From Streptomyces sp. Ag109_O5-10 (GTDB lineage: Bacteria; Actinomycetota; Actinomycetes; Streptomycetales; Streptomycetaceae), in the NCBI RefSeq assembly GCF_900105755.1, contig NZ_FNTQ01000001.1, forward strand, positions 5,084,001 to 5,148,000: a DNA stretch of 64,000 nucleotides. The letters run 5' to 3'. Made by a program: the position numbers and the translations under genes. Positions 35,323 to 43,954 of this stretch are shown in pieces. The notes below the pieces were generated by a model. The model searched no databases. It had not been told where the DNA came from and saw only the letters and a program-made list of their open reading frames with translations. Each line of letters begins with the position of its first letter. The stretch's first letter is position 1.

Positions 35323-35790
35323 CCTGCGGACCTGCTTGACAGGCTGATCGAATGACCGAACATTACCTTCGGTAACGCCGATCACCGTCTGTTCATCCGA
35401 TTGCCCCCTCCGTGAGAGAAGCGGAGGGGGCAATTCTGTGTGGTTGAGCGCGGTACAGTTGGGGAACACGGTCCCGATCTCCAGGTCGGGGGCCCCGTAT
35501 TCGATACCGCGAGCCCGACAAGAAGCAGCCAAAGTGCCCGGGTTATATGCGGCTTTTGTGGCCTTTATGGGGCCCGACTTGCCCTGAATTCGGCCGAATT
35601 CTTACCACATTCCGGACCCCTTCCCTCAAGAATTCTCGTCCGATTGACCTGTTGCAGACGGCAGTTGGACAGATACATTCAGCCGCGGTCGACGCGTTCC
35701 GGCGCACGCCCCCAACCAATGGGGGGTGAGGTCTGACCCGGATCCGCGAAGTGTGGATCTGTGCAAGGGCCAGTAATAGGGGAGTTAGGC
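35323..35790. promoter_or_regulatory. Long AT-rich region upstream of cold-shock gene
   Basis: 468 bp without a supported gene. It holds the terminator at 35400-35434, a stretch poorer in GC (about 35530-35640) with the 16-bp palindrome GAATTCGGCCGAATTC at 35586-35601, and a -35/-10-like pair (TTGCAG 35652-35657, 16-bp gap, TACATT 35674-35679). A 110-nt 5' UTR would result, typical of cold-shock mRNAs. Short open frames through it have no family resemblance. Confidence 0.5.
35400..35434 (+). terminator. Terminator after the thrC-like operon
   Basis: A perfect 12-bp inverted repeat (35401-35412 / 35422-35433) followed by TTCT. It lies 78 bp after the sulfur-carrier stop. Confidence 0.85.
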
Positions 35791-35997
35791 ATGGCTCAGG
35801 GCACCGTCAAGTGGTTCAACGCGGAGAAGGGGTACGGCTTCATCGCGGTCGACGGTGGTGCGGATGTTTTCGTCCACTACAGCGCGATTCAGATGGACGG
35901 CTACCGCACCCTCGAGGAAGGTCAGCGGGTCGATTTCGAGATCTCGCAGGGCCAGAAGGGGCCGCAGGCGGACATGGTCCGGCTGGCGACCAGCTGA
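35791..35997 (+). CDS. csp: Cold-shock protein (CspA family)
   Basis: 68 aa, a single cold-shock domain. RNA-binding motifs RNP1 KGYGFI (about 14-19) and RNP2 VFVHY (about 27-31) are intact. Single-stranded RNA/DNA chaperone; resembles the Streptomyces ScoF/SC7.0 proteins. ATG 35791 follows GGGGAG. Confidence 0.95.
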   Translation: MAQGTVKWFNAEKGYGFIAVDGGADVFVHYSAIQMDGYRTLEEGQRVDFEISQGQKGPQADMVRLATS

Positions 35998-36037
35998 AGC
36001 ACGCGCCGACTGACAGCGACGTTCTTCTGTACATCTT

Positions 36038-36073
36038 CGAAGGGCTCGTGCCTCCCGGGGCACGAGCCCTTCG
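36038..36073 (+). terminator. Terminator after csp
   Basis: A perfect 15-bp inverted repeat (36038-36052 / 36059-36073) with a 6-nt loop, 40 bp after the stop. Confidence 0.88.
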
Positions 36074-36176
36074 GCATGTCCCGGGCCATGTTCCCGGCCT
36101 CGGTCCTCGAGAGCCGCTTGCGCCCGCCCTTCGCCCGATCACCACCCCCCGACGAGCACTCGCTTCGCGAGCGCGC

Positions 36177-36239
36177 CTTGCACTCTCCTGGGTCGAGTGC
36201 TAATCATTGGCGTTAGCACTCTGAAGGTGAGAGTGACAA
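36177..36239. promoter_or_regulatory. Two CIRCE (HrcA) operators in tandem upstream of groEL
   Basis: CIRCE is TTAGCACTC-N9-GAGTGCTAA. The first copy is CTTGCACTC-N9-GAGTGCTAA (36177-36203), the second is TTAGCACTC-N9-GAGTGACAA (36213-36239). The inner half-sites are exact and the outer ones each have two mismatches. The spacing between copies is also 9 bp, so four half-sites run in a regular 18-bp register. HrcA repressor binding is inferred. Confidence 0.9.
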
Positions 36240-36365
36240 AGAAGGACCGGGTCGGTGAGGCCCGCGGACCGGGTGGGGCAAGGAACCCACGGGTCGGCGA
36301 GCCGTCCGTCGCGGGCGCGGGCGCGGTCCGAAGACTCACCCCCAGTCCTGGAGGGACCACTTCAC

Positions 36366-37988
36366 ATGGCCAAGATCATCGCGTTCGACGAGGAGGCGCG
36401 GCGCGGCCTTGAGCGCGGTATGAACCAGCTCGCCGACGCCGTCAAGGTCACCCTCGGCCCCAAGGGCCGCAACGTCGTCCTTGAGAAGAAGTGGGGCGCC
36501 CCCACGATCACCAACGATGGTGTGTCCATCGCCAAGGAGATCGAGCTGGAGGACCCGTACGAGAAGATCGGCGCCGAGCTGGTCAAGGAAGTCGCCAAGA
36601 AGACGGACGACGTCGCCGGTGACGGTACGACCACCGCGACCGTGCTCGCCCAGGCCCTGGTCCGCGAGGGCCTGCGCAACGTGGCCGCCGGTGCCAACCC
36701 GATGGCCCTGAAGCGCGGCATCGAGAAGGCCGTCGAGGCCGTCTCCGGTGCCCTGCTGGAGCAGGCGAAGGACGTCGAGACCAAGGAGCAGATCGCCTCC
36801 ACGGCCTCCATCTCCGCCGCCGACACCCAGATCGGCGAGCTCATCGCCGAGGCCATGGACAAGGTCGGCAAGGAAGGCGTCATCACCGTCGAGGAGTCCC
36901 AGACCTTCGGTCTGGAGCTGGAGCTCACCGAGGGTATGCGCTTCGACAAGGGCTACATCTCGGCGTACTTCGCCACCGACATGGAGCGTATGGAGGCCGT
37001 CCTCGACGACCCGTACATCCTGATCGCGAACTCCAAGATCTCCTCGGTCAAGGACCTGCTCCCGCTCCTGGAGAAGGTCATGCAGTCGGGCAAGCCGCTG
37101 CTGATCATCGCCGAGGACGTCGAGGGCGAGGCCCTGTCGACCCTGGTCGTCAACAAGATCCGCGGCACCTTCAAGTCCGTCGCCGTCAAGGCCCCGGGCT
37201 TCGGCGACCGCCGCAAGGCGATGCTGAACGACATCGCCATCCTCACCGGCGGCGAGGTCATCTCCGAGGAGGTCGGTCTCAAGCTCGAGAACACGACCCT
37301 CGACCTGCTGGGCCGCGCCCGCAAGGTCGTCATCACCAAGGACGAGACCACCATCGTCGACGGCGCCGGCTCCACCGAGCAGGTCCAGGGCCGGGTCAAC
37401 CAGATCCGCGCCGAGATCGAGCAGTCCGACTCGGACTACGACCGCGAGAAGCTCCAGGAGCGCCTGGCCAAGCTCGCCGGTGGCGTCGCCGTCATCAAGG
37501 CCGGTGCCGCGACCGAGGTCGAGCTCAAGGAGCGCAAGCACCGCATCGAGGACGCCGTGCGCAACGCCAAGGCGGCCGTGGAGGAGGGCATCGTCGCCGG
37601 TGGTGGCGTGGCCCTGCTCCAGGCCTCCCAGGTCTTCGAGAAGCTGGAGCTGGAGGGTGACGAGGCGACCGGCGCGCAGGCCGTGAAGCTCGCGCTCGAG
37701 GCCCCGCTGAAGCAGATCGCCGTCAACGCCGGCCTCGAGGGCGGTGTCGTGGTGGAGAAGGTCCGCAACCTCACCCCGGGCCACGGCCTGAACGCCGCGA
37801 CCGGTGAGTACGTCGACCTGGTCGCCGAGGGCATCATCGACCCGGCGAAGGTGACCCGCTCTGCCCTGCAGAACGCCGCCTCCATCGCCGCGCTGTTCCT
37901 CACCACCGAGGCCGTCATCGCCGACAAGCCGGAGAAGGCCGCCGCGGCCGCTCCGGGCGGCATGCCGGGCGGTGACATGGACTTCTGA
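36366..37988 (+). CDS. groEL: Chaperonin GroEL (60 kDa)
   Basis: 540 aa, standard length. N-terminus MAKIIAFDEEARRGLERGMN, ATPase site DGTTTATVLAQ and the C-terminal GGMPGGDMDF tail typical of actinobacterial GroEL2. Folds proteins in the cytoplasm as a double ring. No groES lies next to it, as expected for the second, monocistronic groEL of streptomycetes. ATG 36366; the upstream open frame through the CIRCE region is untranslated. Controlled by the two CIRCE sites. Confidence 0.97.
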   Translation: MAKIIAFDEEARRGLERGMNQLADAVKVTLGPKGRNVVLEKKWGAPTITNDGVSIAKEIELEDPYEKIGAELVKEVAKKTDDVAGDGTTTATVLAQALVREGLRNVAAGANPMALKRGIEKAVEAVSGALLEQAKDVETKEQIASTASISAADTQIGELIAEAMDKVGKEGVITVEESQTFGLELELTEGMRFDKGYISAYFATDMERMEAVLDDPYILIANSKISSVKDLLPLLEKVMQSGKPLLIIAEDVEGEALSTLVVNKIRGTFKSVAVKAPGFGDRRKAMLNDIAILTGGEVISEEVGLKLENTTLDLLGRARKVVITKDETTIVDGAGSTEQVQGRVNQIRAEIEQSDSDYDREKLQERLAKLAGGVAVIKAGAATEVELKERKHRIEDAVRNAKAAVEEGIVAGGGVALLQASQVFEKLELEGDEATGAQAVKLALEAPLKQIAVNAGLEGGVVVEKVRNLTPGHGLNAATGEYVDLVAEGIIDPAKVTRSALQNAASIAALFLTTEAVIADKPEKAAAAAPGGMPGGDMDF

Positions 37989-38020
37989 GCCTGACGGCTC
38001 GGCAGCTCCCAGGCAGCACC

Positions 38021-38059
38021 GAGGGCGGTACCCCCTGTTCGACAGGGGGTGCCGCCCTT
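38021..38059 (+). terminator. Terminator after groEL
   Basis: A 15-bp stem (38023-38037 / 38043-38057, one G-T pair) with a 5-nt loop. Confidence 0.85.
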
Positions 38060-38167
38060 CGGCGTTTCCGCGGCTGGAGAGGATCTGTGTCCTGGGTCAC
38101 ACGGCAACCGCGCGGGAGCGGGAATGCATACCGGCGGGTAGGTCGTTTCTAGGGACGTGTAGTCGAT

Positions 38168-38200
38168 GCGTGTGCACATACCGACTGGTAAGACCTACTT
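38168..38200. promoter_or_regulatory. Possible TetR/MarR-type operator upstream of OYE gene
   Basis: CATACCGACTGGTAAGACCTAC contains the imperfect palindrome TACC-GACT-GGTA about 30 bp before the start. A related ACCGGCGGGTAGGTCG is at about 38128-38144. The ACCGACxGGT form is common for TetR-type operators, but no regulator gene is adjacent. Weak inference. Confidence 0.35.
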
Positions 38201-38217
38201 TCGAGGAGATCCCCCAC

Positions 38218-39345
38218 GTGACCGTCACCACGCCCCCCGCCTCCCGCGCAGCCGAGATCCTCGCCCGTCCCATCGCCCTGAACGGGCTCACGGTCCCCAA
38301 CCGGATCGTGATGGCGCCGATGACCCGCCAGTTCAGCCCCGGCGGCGTCCCCGGCGAGGACGTGGTCTCGTACTACTCGCGCCGGGCCGCAGCCGGTGTC
38401 GGTCTGATCGTGACCGAGGGGACGTACGTCGGTCACGACTCGGCGGGAGGCAGCAGCCGCGTTCCGCGGTTCCACGGCGAGGAGCAGCTGGCGGGCTGGG
38501 CGAAGGTCGCCGAGGGCGTGCACGCGGCCGGCGGCACCATCGTGCCGCAGCTGTGGCACATCGGCATGGTCCGCAAGCAGGGCCAGGCACCGGTCGCGGA
38601 CGCGCCCGCCGTCGGTCCCTCCGGCATCCGCCTGGACGGCACCGAGGGCGAGGGCAAGGCGATGACGTCGCAGGACCTCGACGACGTCATCCGCGCGTTC
38701 GCCGAGGCCGCGGCCGCCGCCGAGCGCATCGGCTTCGACGGCGTCGAACTGCACGGCGCCCACGGCTACCTGCTCGACCAGTTCCTGTGGGCGGGCACCA
38801 ACCGACGCACCGACGCCTACGGCGGCGACCCGGTCGCCCGTACGAAGTTCGCCGCGGAGATCGTGGCCGCCGTACGCGACTCGGTCTCCCCGGAGTTCCC
38901 GGTCATCTTCCGCTACTCGCAGTGGAAGTCCGACAACTACGACGCCCGCCTCGCCGAGACCCCCGAGGAGCTGGAGGCGATCCTCACCCCGCTGGCCGCC
39001 GCCGGCGTCGACGTCTTCCACGCCTCCACCCGCCGCTACTGGCTCCCCGAGTTCGACGGCTCCGACCTCAACCTGGCCGGCTGGACCAAGAAGCTCACCG
39101 GCAGGCCCACCATCACCGTCGGCTCGGTCGGCCTCGACGGCGACTTCATCAAGGCCTTCGCGGGCGAGGGCTCCGAGATCAGGGGCATCGACGACCTCCT
39201 CGACAGCCTGGAGCGCGACGAGTACGACATGGTCGCCGTGGGCCGCGCCCTCCTCCAGGACCCCGAGTGGGCGGCGAAGGTCCTGGCCGGCCGCACGGAC
39301 GAACTCACCTCCTACGACGCGTCAGCACTGAAGACCCTGAGCTGA
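38218..39345 (+). CDS. NADH:flavin oxidoreductase, Old Yellow Enzyme family
   Basis: 375 aa. FMN TIM barrel with RIVMAPMTRQF at the N-terminus, QLWHIG (FMN contact), the catalytic region VELHGAHGYLLDQFLW with acid/base pattern, RYSQWK and VAVGRALLQDPEWA at the C-terminus. Reduces activated C=C bonds with NAD(P)H. GTG 38218 follows GAGGAG. Likely monocistronic and inducible. Confidence 0.93.
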   Translation: MTVTTPPASRAAEILARPIALNGLTVPNRIVMAPMTRQFSPGGVPGEDVVSYYSRRAAAGVGLIVTEGTYVGHDSAGGSSRVPRFHGEEQLAGWAKVAEGVHAAGGTIVPQLWHIGMVRKQGQAPVADAPAVGPSGIRLDGTEGEGKAMTSQDLDDVIRAFAEAAAAAERIGFDGVELHGAHGYLLDQFLWAGTNRRTDAYGGDPVARTKFAAEIVAAVRDSVSPEFPVIFRYSQWKSDNYDARLAETPEELEAILTPLAAAGVDVFHASTRRYWLPEFDGSDLNLAGWTKKLTGRPTITVGSVGLDGDFIKAFAGEGSEIRGIDDLLDSLERDEYDMVAVGRALLQDPEWAAKVLAGRTDELTSYDASALKTLS

Positions 39346-39433
39346 CCGGGCGGTTCGCCCTCGGGTCGGCCGGCGACCAGCCGGAGAACCCGAGGGCGAC
39401 CGCGTAGGGCGCGACGAGCCCCGCCCAGGTCAT
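39305..39433 (-). CDS. Possible truncated small membrane ORF
   Basis: 42 codons from ATG 39433, 2 bp after the stop of the gene upstream. The first residues TWAGLVAPYAVALGFSGW look like half a membrane helix; the remainder overlaps the OYE gene's 3' end antisense. It may be the start of a gene lost by deletion. Low confidence. Confidence 0.25.
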   Translation of the reverse strand: MTWAGLVAPYAVALGFSGWSPADPRANRPVSSGSSVLTRRRR

Positions 39434-39435
39434 GG

Positions 39436-39933
39436 TCACCTCAGGATCGCCATGGCCACGGCGACCACACCCTGCACGGGCAGGGACGCGACACCGAAGA
39501 TCAGGGCGCCGTACGGACCGGCGTCCGCATCCGTGCCTCTGCGCCTCGCGAAGACCCAGCCCCCGACGATGGCCAGGAGAGGTACGAGGGCCAGTACGAC
39601 GTGACCCGCCGCGAACAGCGGGACCACGTCGAGCGCCAGCAGCACCCCCACCGCGGCCCGGACGCCCCGCACCTCGCGTGTCTCGGGGCGTCCGAAGCGC
39701 ATCGCGCCGTAGATCAGGGAGTGGACGAGGGCGACGAGGGCGCAGACGAGAAGAGCGCGCGCGGCCTGGTCGCCCAGGGTCGCGAGGAAGTCGCCGTGCA
39801 CCACGCCGCGCAGGAGGTCGTCCGGCACGGTGAAGACCGACATCCCGAGCGTGATCAGGAGCGACACGCGCAATTGCCTGAGCAGGCCGGTCATCGGCGC
39901 TGGTCCCGGCGCGGGGGTCGGGGGGTTCGTCAC
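39436..39933 (-). CDS. Small integral membrane protein, unknown function
   Basis: 165 aa from GTG 39933, chosen for the GGAGAG ribosome site; the longer open frame begins with low-quality sequence. About four hydrophobic segments: SLLITLGMSVFTV, ALLVCALVALVHSLIYG, VGVLLALDVVPLFAAGHVVL and ALIFGVASLPVQGVVAVAM. No known family is evident to me. Nothing nearby indicates a role. Confidence 0.7.
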   Translation of the reverse strand: MTNPPTPAPGPAPMTGLLRQLRVSLLITLGMSVFTVPDDLLRGVVHGDFLATLGDQAARALLVCALVALVHSLIYGAMRFGRPETREVRGVRAAVGVLLALDVVPLFAAGHVVLALVPLLAIVGGWVFARRRGTDADAGPYGALIFGVASLPVQGVVAVAMAILR

Positions 39934-40383
39934 GGCTCGGCTCTCCGGTCGGCGGCTGGCTGTCGAGGTGTGGGACGTCAGGATGCTGTGCGGACGACTC
40001 CCGGGAACGGTCGCAGGACGCGGCGCTGACCTGCGGGAACGCCTCAAGTGGGGGGCGATCCGGACCACTTGTCGCACGCACTTCGTTATCCGCTTGTGAC
40101 GGCCGTTGGAGGCCGCCGGTGTCACCGGTGCCGTTCCCGCCGGGCGGGCACGTGCTCCCTGCGCGGGATCCGTGGGCCCGTGAGACGGTGTACGAGATCG
40201 ACGAGGCGGAGGCCAGGGCGTTCACGGCCCGGCGCGCTGACCCGGATTGTCTGGATTCACCTCAACGGGTGAGGTGTGTTCGGCACTCGTGCGAGCCGCC
40301 GGACGTTTCATCGGTGACCGGCCGTGAAACCGGCACGGTCAGTCGTCGGAAGTGGCAGCCCCAGCCGTCGAAAGCGAGTGATC
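39934..40383. other. 450-bp region between divergent genes
   Basis: No supported gene. One + frame from 40119 encodes a short acidic stretch (WARETVYEIDEAEARAFTAR) that could be a fragment. A hairpin, CACCTCA-ACGGG-TGAGGTG, lies at about 40258-40276 and could be an operator or terminator ahead of the esterase gene. Confidence 0.35.
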
Positions 40384-41946
40384 ATGATCACGAACGAGTC
40401 CCTCGAACCCCGCGAGCCGGTTTCCGCCGCCGAGGGCCCCGTCGTGCGCACCGCCGCCGGTGCCGTGCGCGGGGTGCGGGAGGACGGCCTGGCGGTCTTC
40501 CGGGGGATACCGTTCGCCGAACCCCCGGTGGGAGCCGCCAGGTTCGCGGCGCCGCGCCCGGCACGGCCGTGGGAGGGCACGCGTGAGGCGTACGCCTTCG
40601 GCCCGCCGCCCCCGCAGGACCTGGGCATCCAGGGCCGCACGGGCGTCCTGGAGGCCCCCGAGGGCGACGACTGGCTGACGGTGAACGTGTGGACGCCCGC
40701 CCCGGACCCGGCCGCCAGGCGCCCGGTGATGGTGTGGATCTACGGCGGTGCCTACAAGCTGGGCCACTCCGGCAGCCCCGGGTACGACGCCCGGCACATC
40801 GCCCGGGACGGCGACGTGGTCGTGGTCTCCCTCAACTACCGCGTCGGCATGGAGGGTTTCGCCCAGATCGAGGGGGCGCCCGCCAACCGGGGCCTGCTGG
40901 ACCAGGTGGCGGCGCTGGAGTGGGTGCGGGAGAACATCACGGCGTTCGGCGGCGACCCGGACCAGGTCACGGTCTTCGGTGAGTCCGCGGGCGCCGGGTC
41001 GGTGGCGTCCCTGCTGGCGATGGACAGGGCGCGCGGGCTGTTCCGGCGGGCGATCGCCCAGAGCGTCCCGGGCACGTTCTTCTCCCTCGACCTGGCCGAG
41101 GACATCGGCAGGACCCTCGCCGCCGAGGCCGGCCTGCGCCCCACGGCGGCCGACCTGGCGACGACCGATCCGCGCCGGCTGACCGAGGCCGGGCAGGCGC
41201 TCGGCGCCAAGATGCCTCAGTACGTGGACCGCTGGGGCCGGATCGCGCCGACGGTCACCCCGTTCTCGCCGGTGGTCGACGGCGAGGTGCTCCCCTCCAC
41301 CCCCTGGCAGGCCCTGGCCGCCGGCTCCGCGCGCGACGTGGACCTCCTCGTCGGTCACAACCGGGACGAGTTCCGCCTGTTCCTCGTCATGAGCGGGATG
41401 TACGGCAAGATCACGGAGGAGCAGGCGACCGGTGCCCTGCGCCTGTTCGCACCGGGCGGCGCGGCGGGCGACCACGCCTACCGCGCGGCCCACCCCGACG
41501 CCTCGCCGAGCGAGCTGTACGAACGGGTCCAGACCGACTGGCTGTTCGCCATACCGTCGCTGCGCCTCGCGGAGGCACAGACCGCGGGCGGCGGCCGGGC
41601 CCACCTCTACGAGCTGACCTGGGGTGCCCCGGGCAACGGCGGCCTCCTCGGCGCCTGTCACGGCCTGGACATCCCGCTCCTGTTCGGCACCTTCGAGGCG
41701 GACCTCGCCAACCTCCTCTGGGCCGGCGCCGGCATCACCCCCGAGGCCGAGGCCCTCTCCGCCCGCTTCCGCACCGCGTGGACGTCCTTCGCCAGGACCG
41801 GGGACCCGGGCTGGCCGGCCTACGACCCCGAGGCCCGCACCACACAGGTCCTGGACGCGGCACCGACGGTGACGGCCTACCCGGAGGAGACGAGCAGGCG
41901 GCTGTGGGAGGGGTACGAGTTCGGCCCGTCACCGCTGCTCGGCTGA
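40384..41946 (+). CDS. Carboxylesterase type B
   Basis: 520 aa, alpha/beta hydrolase of the cholinesterase-like family. Oxyanion region VWIYGGAYKLGHSG, nucleophile elbow GESAGAGS (about residues 201-208), acid region around GHNRDEFRLF and a C-terminal His in ACHGLDIPLLFGTF. No signal peptide, so probably cytoplasmic. ATG 40384. Substrate unknown (p-nitrobenzyl-esterase-like). Confidence 0.93.
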   Translation: MITNESLEPREPVSAAEGPVVRTAAGAVRGVREDGLAVFRGIPFAEPPVGAARFAAPRPARPWEGTREAYAFGPPPPQDLGIQGRTGVLEAPEGDDWLTVNVWTPAPDPAARRPVMVWIYGGAYKLGHSGSPGYDARHIARDGDVVVVSLNYRVGMEGFAQIEGAPANRGLLDQVAALEWVRENITAFGGDPDQVTVFGESAGAGSVASLLAMDRARGLFRRAIAQSVPGTFFSLDLAEDIGRTLAAEAGLRPTAADLATTDPRRLTEAGQALGAKMPQYVDRWGRIAPTVTPFSPVVDGEVLPSTPWQALAAGSARDVDLLVGHNRDEFRLFLVMSGMYGKITEEQATGALRLFAPGGAAGDHAYRAAHPDASPSELYERVQTDWLFAIPSLRLAEAQTAGGGRAHLYELTWGAPGNGGLLGACHGLDIPLLFGTFEADLANLLWAGAGITPEAEALSARFRTAWTSFARTGDPGWPAYDPEARTTQVLDAAPTVTAYPEETSRRLWEGYEFGPSPLLG

Positions 41947-41965
41947 CCACGACGGGGCCACGCCC

Positions 41966-42035
41966 GGTCAGCCCCGGCCTGGCTGGTCAGCCCCGGCCTG
42001 GCTGGTGAGCCGCGGCCTGGCTGGTGAGCCGCGGA
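41966..42035. repeat. 19-bp tandem repeat, about 3.6 copies
   Basis: GGTCAGCCCCGGCCTGGCT units begin at 41966, 41985 and 42004 with a partial at 42023. The second pair has TGAGCCGCGG variants. It fills the gap between the esterase and the converging SDR gene. Confidence 0.85.
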
Positions 42036-42045
42036 GTCCGGCCGG

Positions 42046-42840
42046 TCACGGCAGGATGGCGTCGACGTAGCCGCCGTCCACCCGCAGGGCGCCGCCGGTG
42101 GTGGCCGAGGCCTGGTCGGAGCTGAGGTAGACGACCATGTTGGCGATCTCCTCCGGCTCGATCAGGCGCTGCAGCAGCGACTGCGGCCGGTGCTCGCGCA
42201 TGAAGACGCGCTGGGCCTCGTCCCAGGGCAGGTCGCGGTCGACGAGCTGGTAGACGAAGTCCTCGACGCCTCCGGTGTGGGTGGGTCCGGCGATCACGGA
42301 GTTCACCGTGACACCGGTGCCGGCCGCCTGCTTGGCGAAGCCGCGGCCCACCGCGAGCAGCGCGGTCTTCGACATGCCGTAGTGGATCATCTCCGCGGGG
42401 ATGGCGACCGCCGAGTCGCTGGCGATGTACTGGACGCGTCCCCAGCCGCGTTCGGTCATGCCGGGCAGGAAGAGGCGGGTCAGCCGCACCCCGGCCAGGA
42501 CGTTCACCTCGAAGTAGCGCCGCCACTCGTCGTCGGTGATCCGCAGCGGGTCCTCGGCGCCGAAGATCCCCAGGTTGTTGACGAGGATGTCCACCCGGGG
42601 CAGCGCCTCCGCCGCCCGCCGGGCCCCCTCCTCGCCGGTCACGTCCGCGGCGACCGGCACGAAGGCGGCCCCGGGCGCCTGCACCGCCAGCCGGGCCACG
42701 CTCTCCTCGACGCGCTTGGCGTCCCGGCCGTTGACCCCCACCCGGGCCCCGGCCCGGGCCAGGCCGACGGCGATCGCCGCGCCGATGCCCTGCGTGGAGC
42801 CGGTGACCAGCGCCGTGCGCCCTGTCAGATCGATCCTCAT
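42046..42840 (-). CDS. SDR-family oxidoreductase
   Basis: 264 aa, classical short-chain dehydrogenase. Cofactor motif VTGSTQGIGAAIA at the N-terminus with an Arg-bearing NADPH-type region (GRDAKR), NNLGIFG, catalytic Ser in YIASDSAV and YGMSK (YxxxK). Start ATG 42840. The substrate is unknown; the C-terminal region is complete. Confidence 0.92.
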   Translation of the reverse strand: MRIDLTGRTALVTGSTQGIGAAIAVGLARAGARVGVNGRDAKRVEESVARLAVQAPGAAFVPVAADVTGEEGARRAAEALPRVDILVNNLGIFGAEDPLRITDDEWRRYFEVNVLAGVRLTRLFLPGMTERGWGRVQYIASDSAVAIPAEMIHYGMSKTALLAVGRGFAKQAAGTGVTVNSVIAGPTHTGGVEDFVYQLVDRDLPWDEAQRVFMREHRPQSLLQRLIEPEEIANMVVYLSSDQASATTGGALRVDGGYVDAILP

Positions 42841-42988
42841 CCTGCCGAACCCCTTCCGTGTGCGTGTCCCCGCACAGGTACCCGGACGGGGGCCCCGGCA
42901 TGAAGGGGCCGGGCGTTCAGTGCCTGGATGGCGGCACCGCTGGAGGAGACGCCACGGCTGCTCGGGCGCGAACCGTGGCGGCGGCGCG

Positions 42989-43894
42989 TCACTCCGGCGG
43001 CGCCGCGGCGATCCGCTTCTCGAACCAGTGGTGGGCGTACGGCTCGTCGTTGAAGGCGGGGACCTCCTGGAAGCCGTAGGAGTGGTACAGGTTGATCGCG
43101 GAGTCGAGCGTTTTGTTGGTGTCCAGGCGCAGGGTGTCGTAGCCGTGCCGGGCGGCCTGTGTCTCCAGCTCGGTCAGGAACCGGCGGGCGAGGCCGAGCC
43201 GGCGCGCCTGGGGCGCGACCCACATGCGCTTGATCTCCGCCGGAGCCCCGGACGGCAGTTTCACCCCGGCACAGCCGACGGGTTCGCCGTGCAGCCGGGC
43301 GACCAGGAACAGGCCGCGCGGCGGCCGGAGCTCGCCCGCGTCGGGCAGCAGGCTGCGCGCGGGGTCGAAGCCGGTGTCGAAGCGCTCCTGCAACTCGGCG
43401 AAGTAGGCCAGCAGGCAGTGCCGCGCGTCGGGATGGTCGGGGTCGATCACGTCCAGGGTGACCGTCCCGGCGGTCAGCAGCCGGTCGACCTCGGCCATGG
43501 CCGCGACCAGCCGGGCGCGCTGTCCGGCGTTGAGCGGCTGGAGCATCGAACCGGCCAGTTCGTCGCTGCGGCCGTCGAGGAGGGCGCGCTCCGCGCGCCC
43601 CTTCTCGGTCAGCCGCACGGTACGCACGCGCCTGTCCTGGGGCTGCGGTTCCACCGCCACCAGGCCGTCCGCCTCCAGGGACCGCAGCAGCCGGCTGACG
43701 TACCCGGAGTCGAGCCCGAGCCGCTCCCGCAGCCGCCGCACGTCCTGGCCCTGCCCGCCGATCTCCCAGAGCAGCCGGGCCTCGCCGATCGGCCGGTCGC
43801 GGCCCAGGTACCGGTCGTGGAGCACGCCCACGCGTTCGGTGACGGTCCGGTTGAATCGCCGTACTTGGTCGATCTGCGCCTGCGCCTCATCCAT
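42989..43894 (-). CDS. MarR-GNAT fusion regulator/acetyltransferase
   Basis: 301 aa. The N-terminal MarR winged helix (about 25-140, with LRERLGLDSGYVSRLLRSLE as the recognition helix) is fused to a C-terminal GNAT domain (about 150-300; MWVAPQARRLGLARRFLTEL is motif A, YHSYGFQEV motif B). Such MarR-GNAT proteins are common in actinobacteria and some regulate their own operons. ATG 43894. Lies 149 bp upstream of the SDR gene on the same strand. Confidence 0.9.
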   Translation of the reverse strand: MDEAQAQIDQVRRFNRTVTERVGVLHDRYLGRDRPIGEARLLWEIGGQGQDVRRLRERLGLDSGYVSRLLRSLEADGLVAVEPQPQDRRVRTVRLTEKGRAERALLDGRSDELAGSMLQPLNAGQRARLVAAMAEVDRLLTAGTVTLDVIDPDHPDARHCLLAYFAELQERFDTGFDPARSLLPDAGELRPPRGLFLVARLHGEPVGCAGVKLPSGAPAEIKRMWVAPQARRLGLARRFLTELETQAARHGYDTLRLDTNKTLDSAINLYHSYGFQEVPAFNDEPYAHHWFEKRIAAAPPE

Positions 43895-43954
43895 TCTCTG
43901 ACTTTAGTCAGAGAATCGGGGACGGTGCCAGTGGCTGCTGGGGGTCTGGCCTGC

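Noticed and set aside
35440..35736. 98-codon frame upstream of csp
   Set aside because: Composition unlike a Streptomyces gene, no ribosome site, no family pattern; it crosses the promoter region.
36336..37784. 482-codon frame opposite groEL
   Set aside because: Pure antisense of a well-conserved gene.
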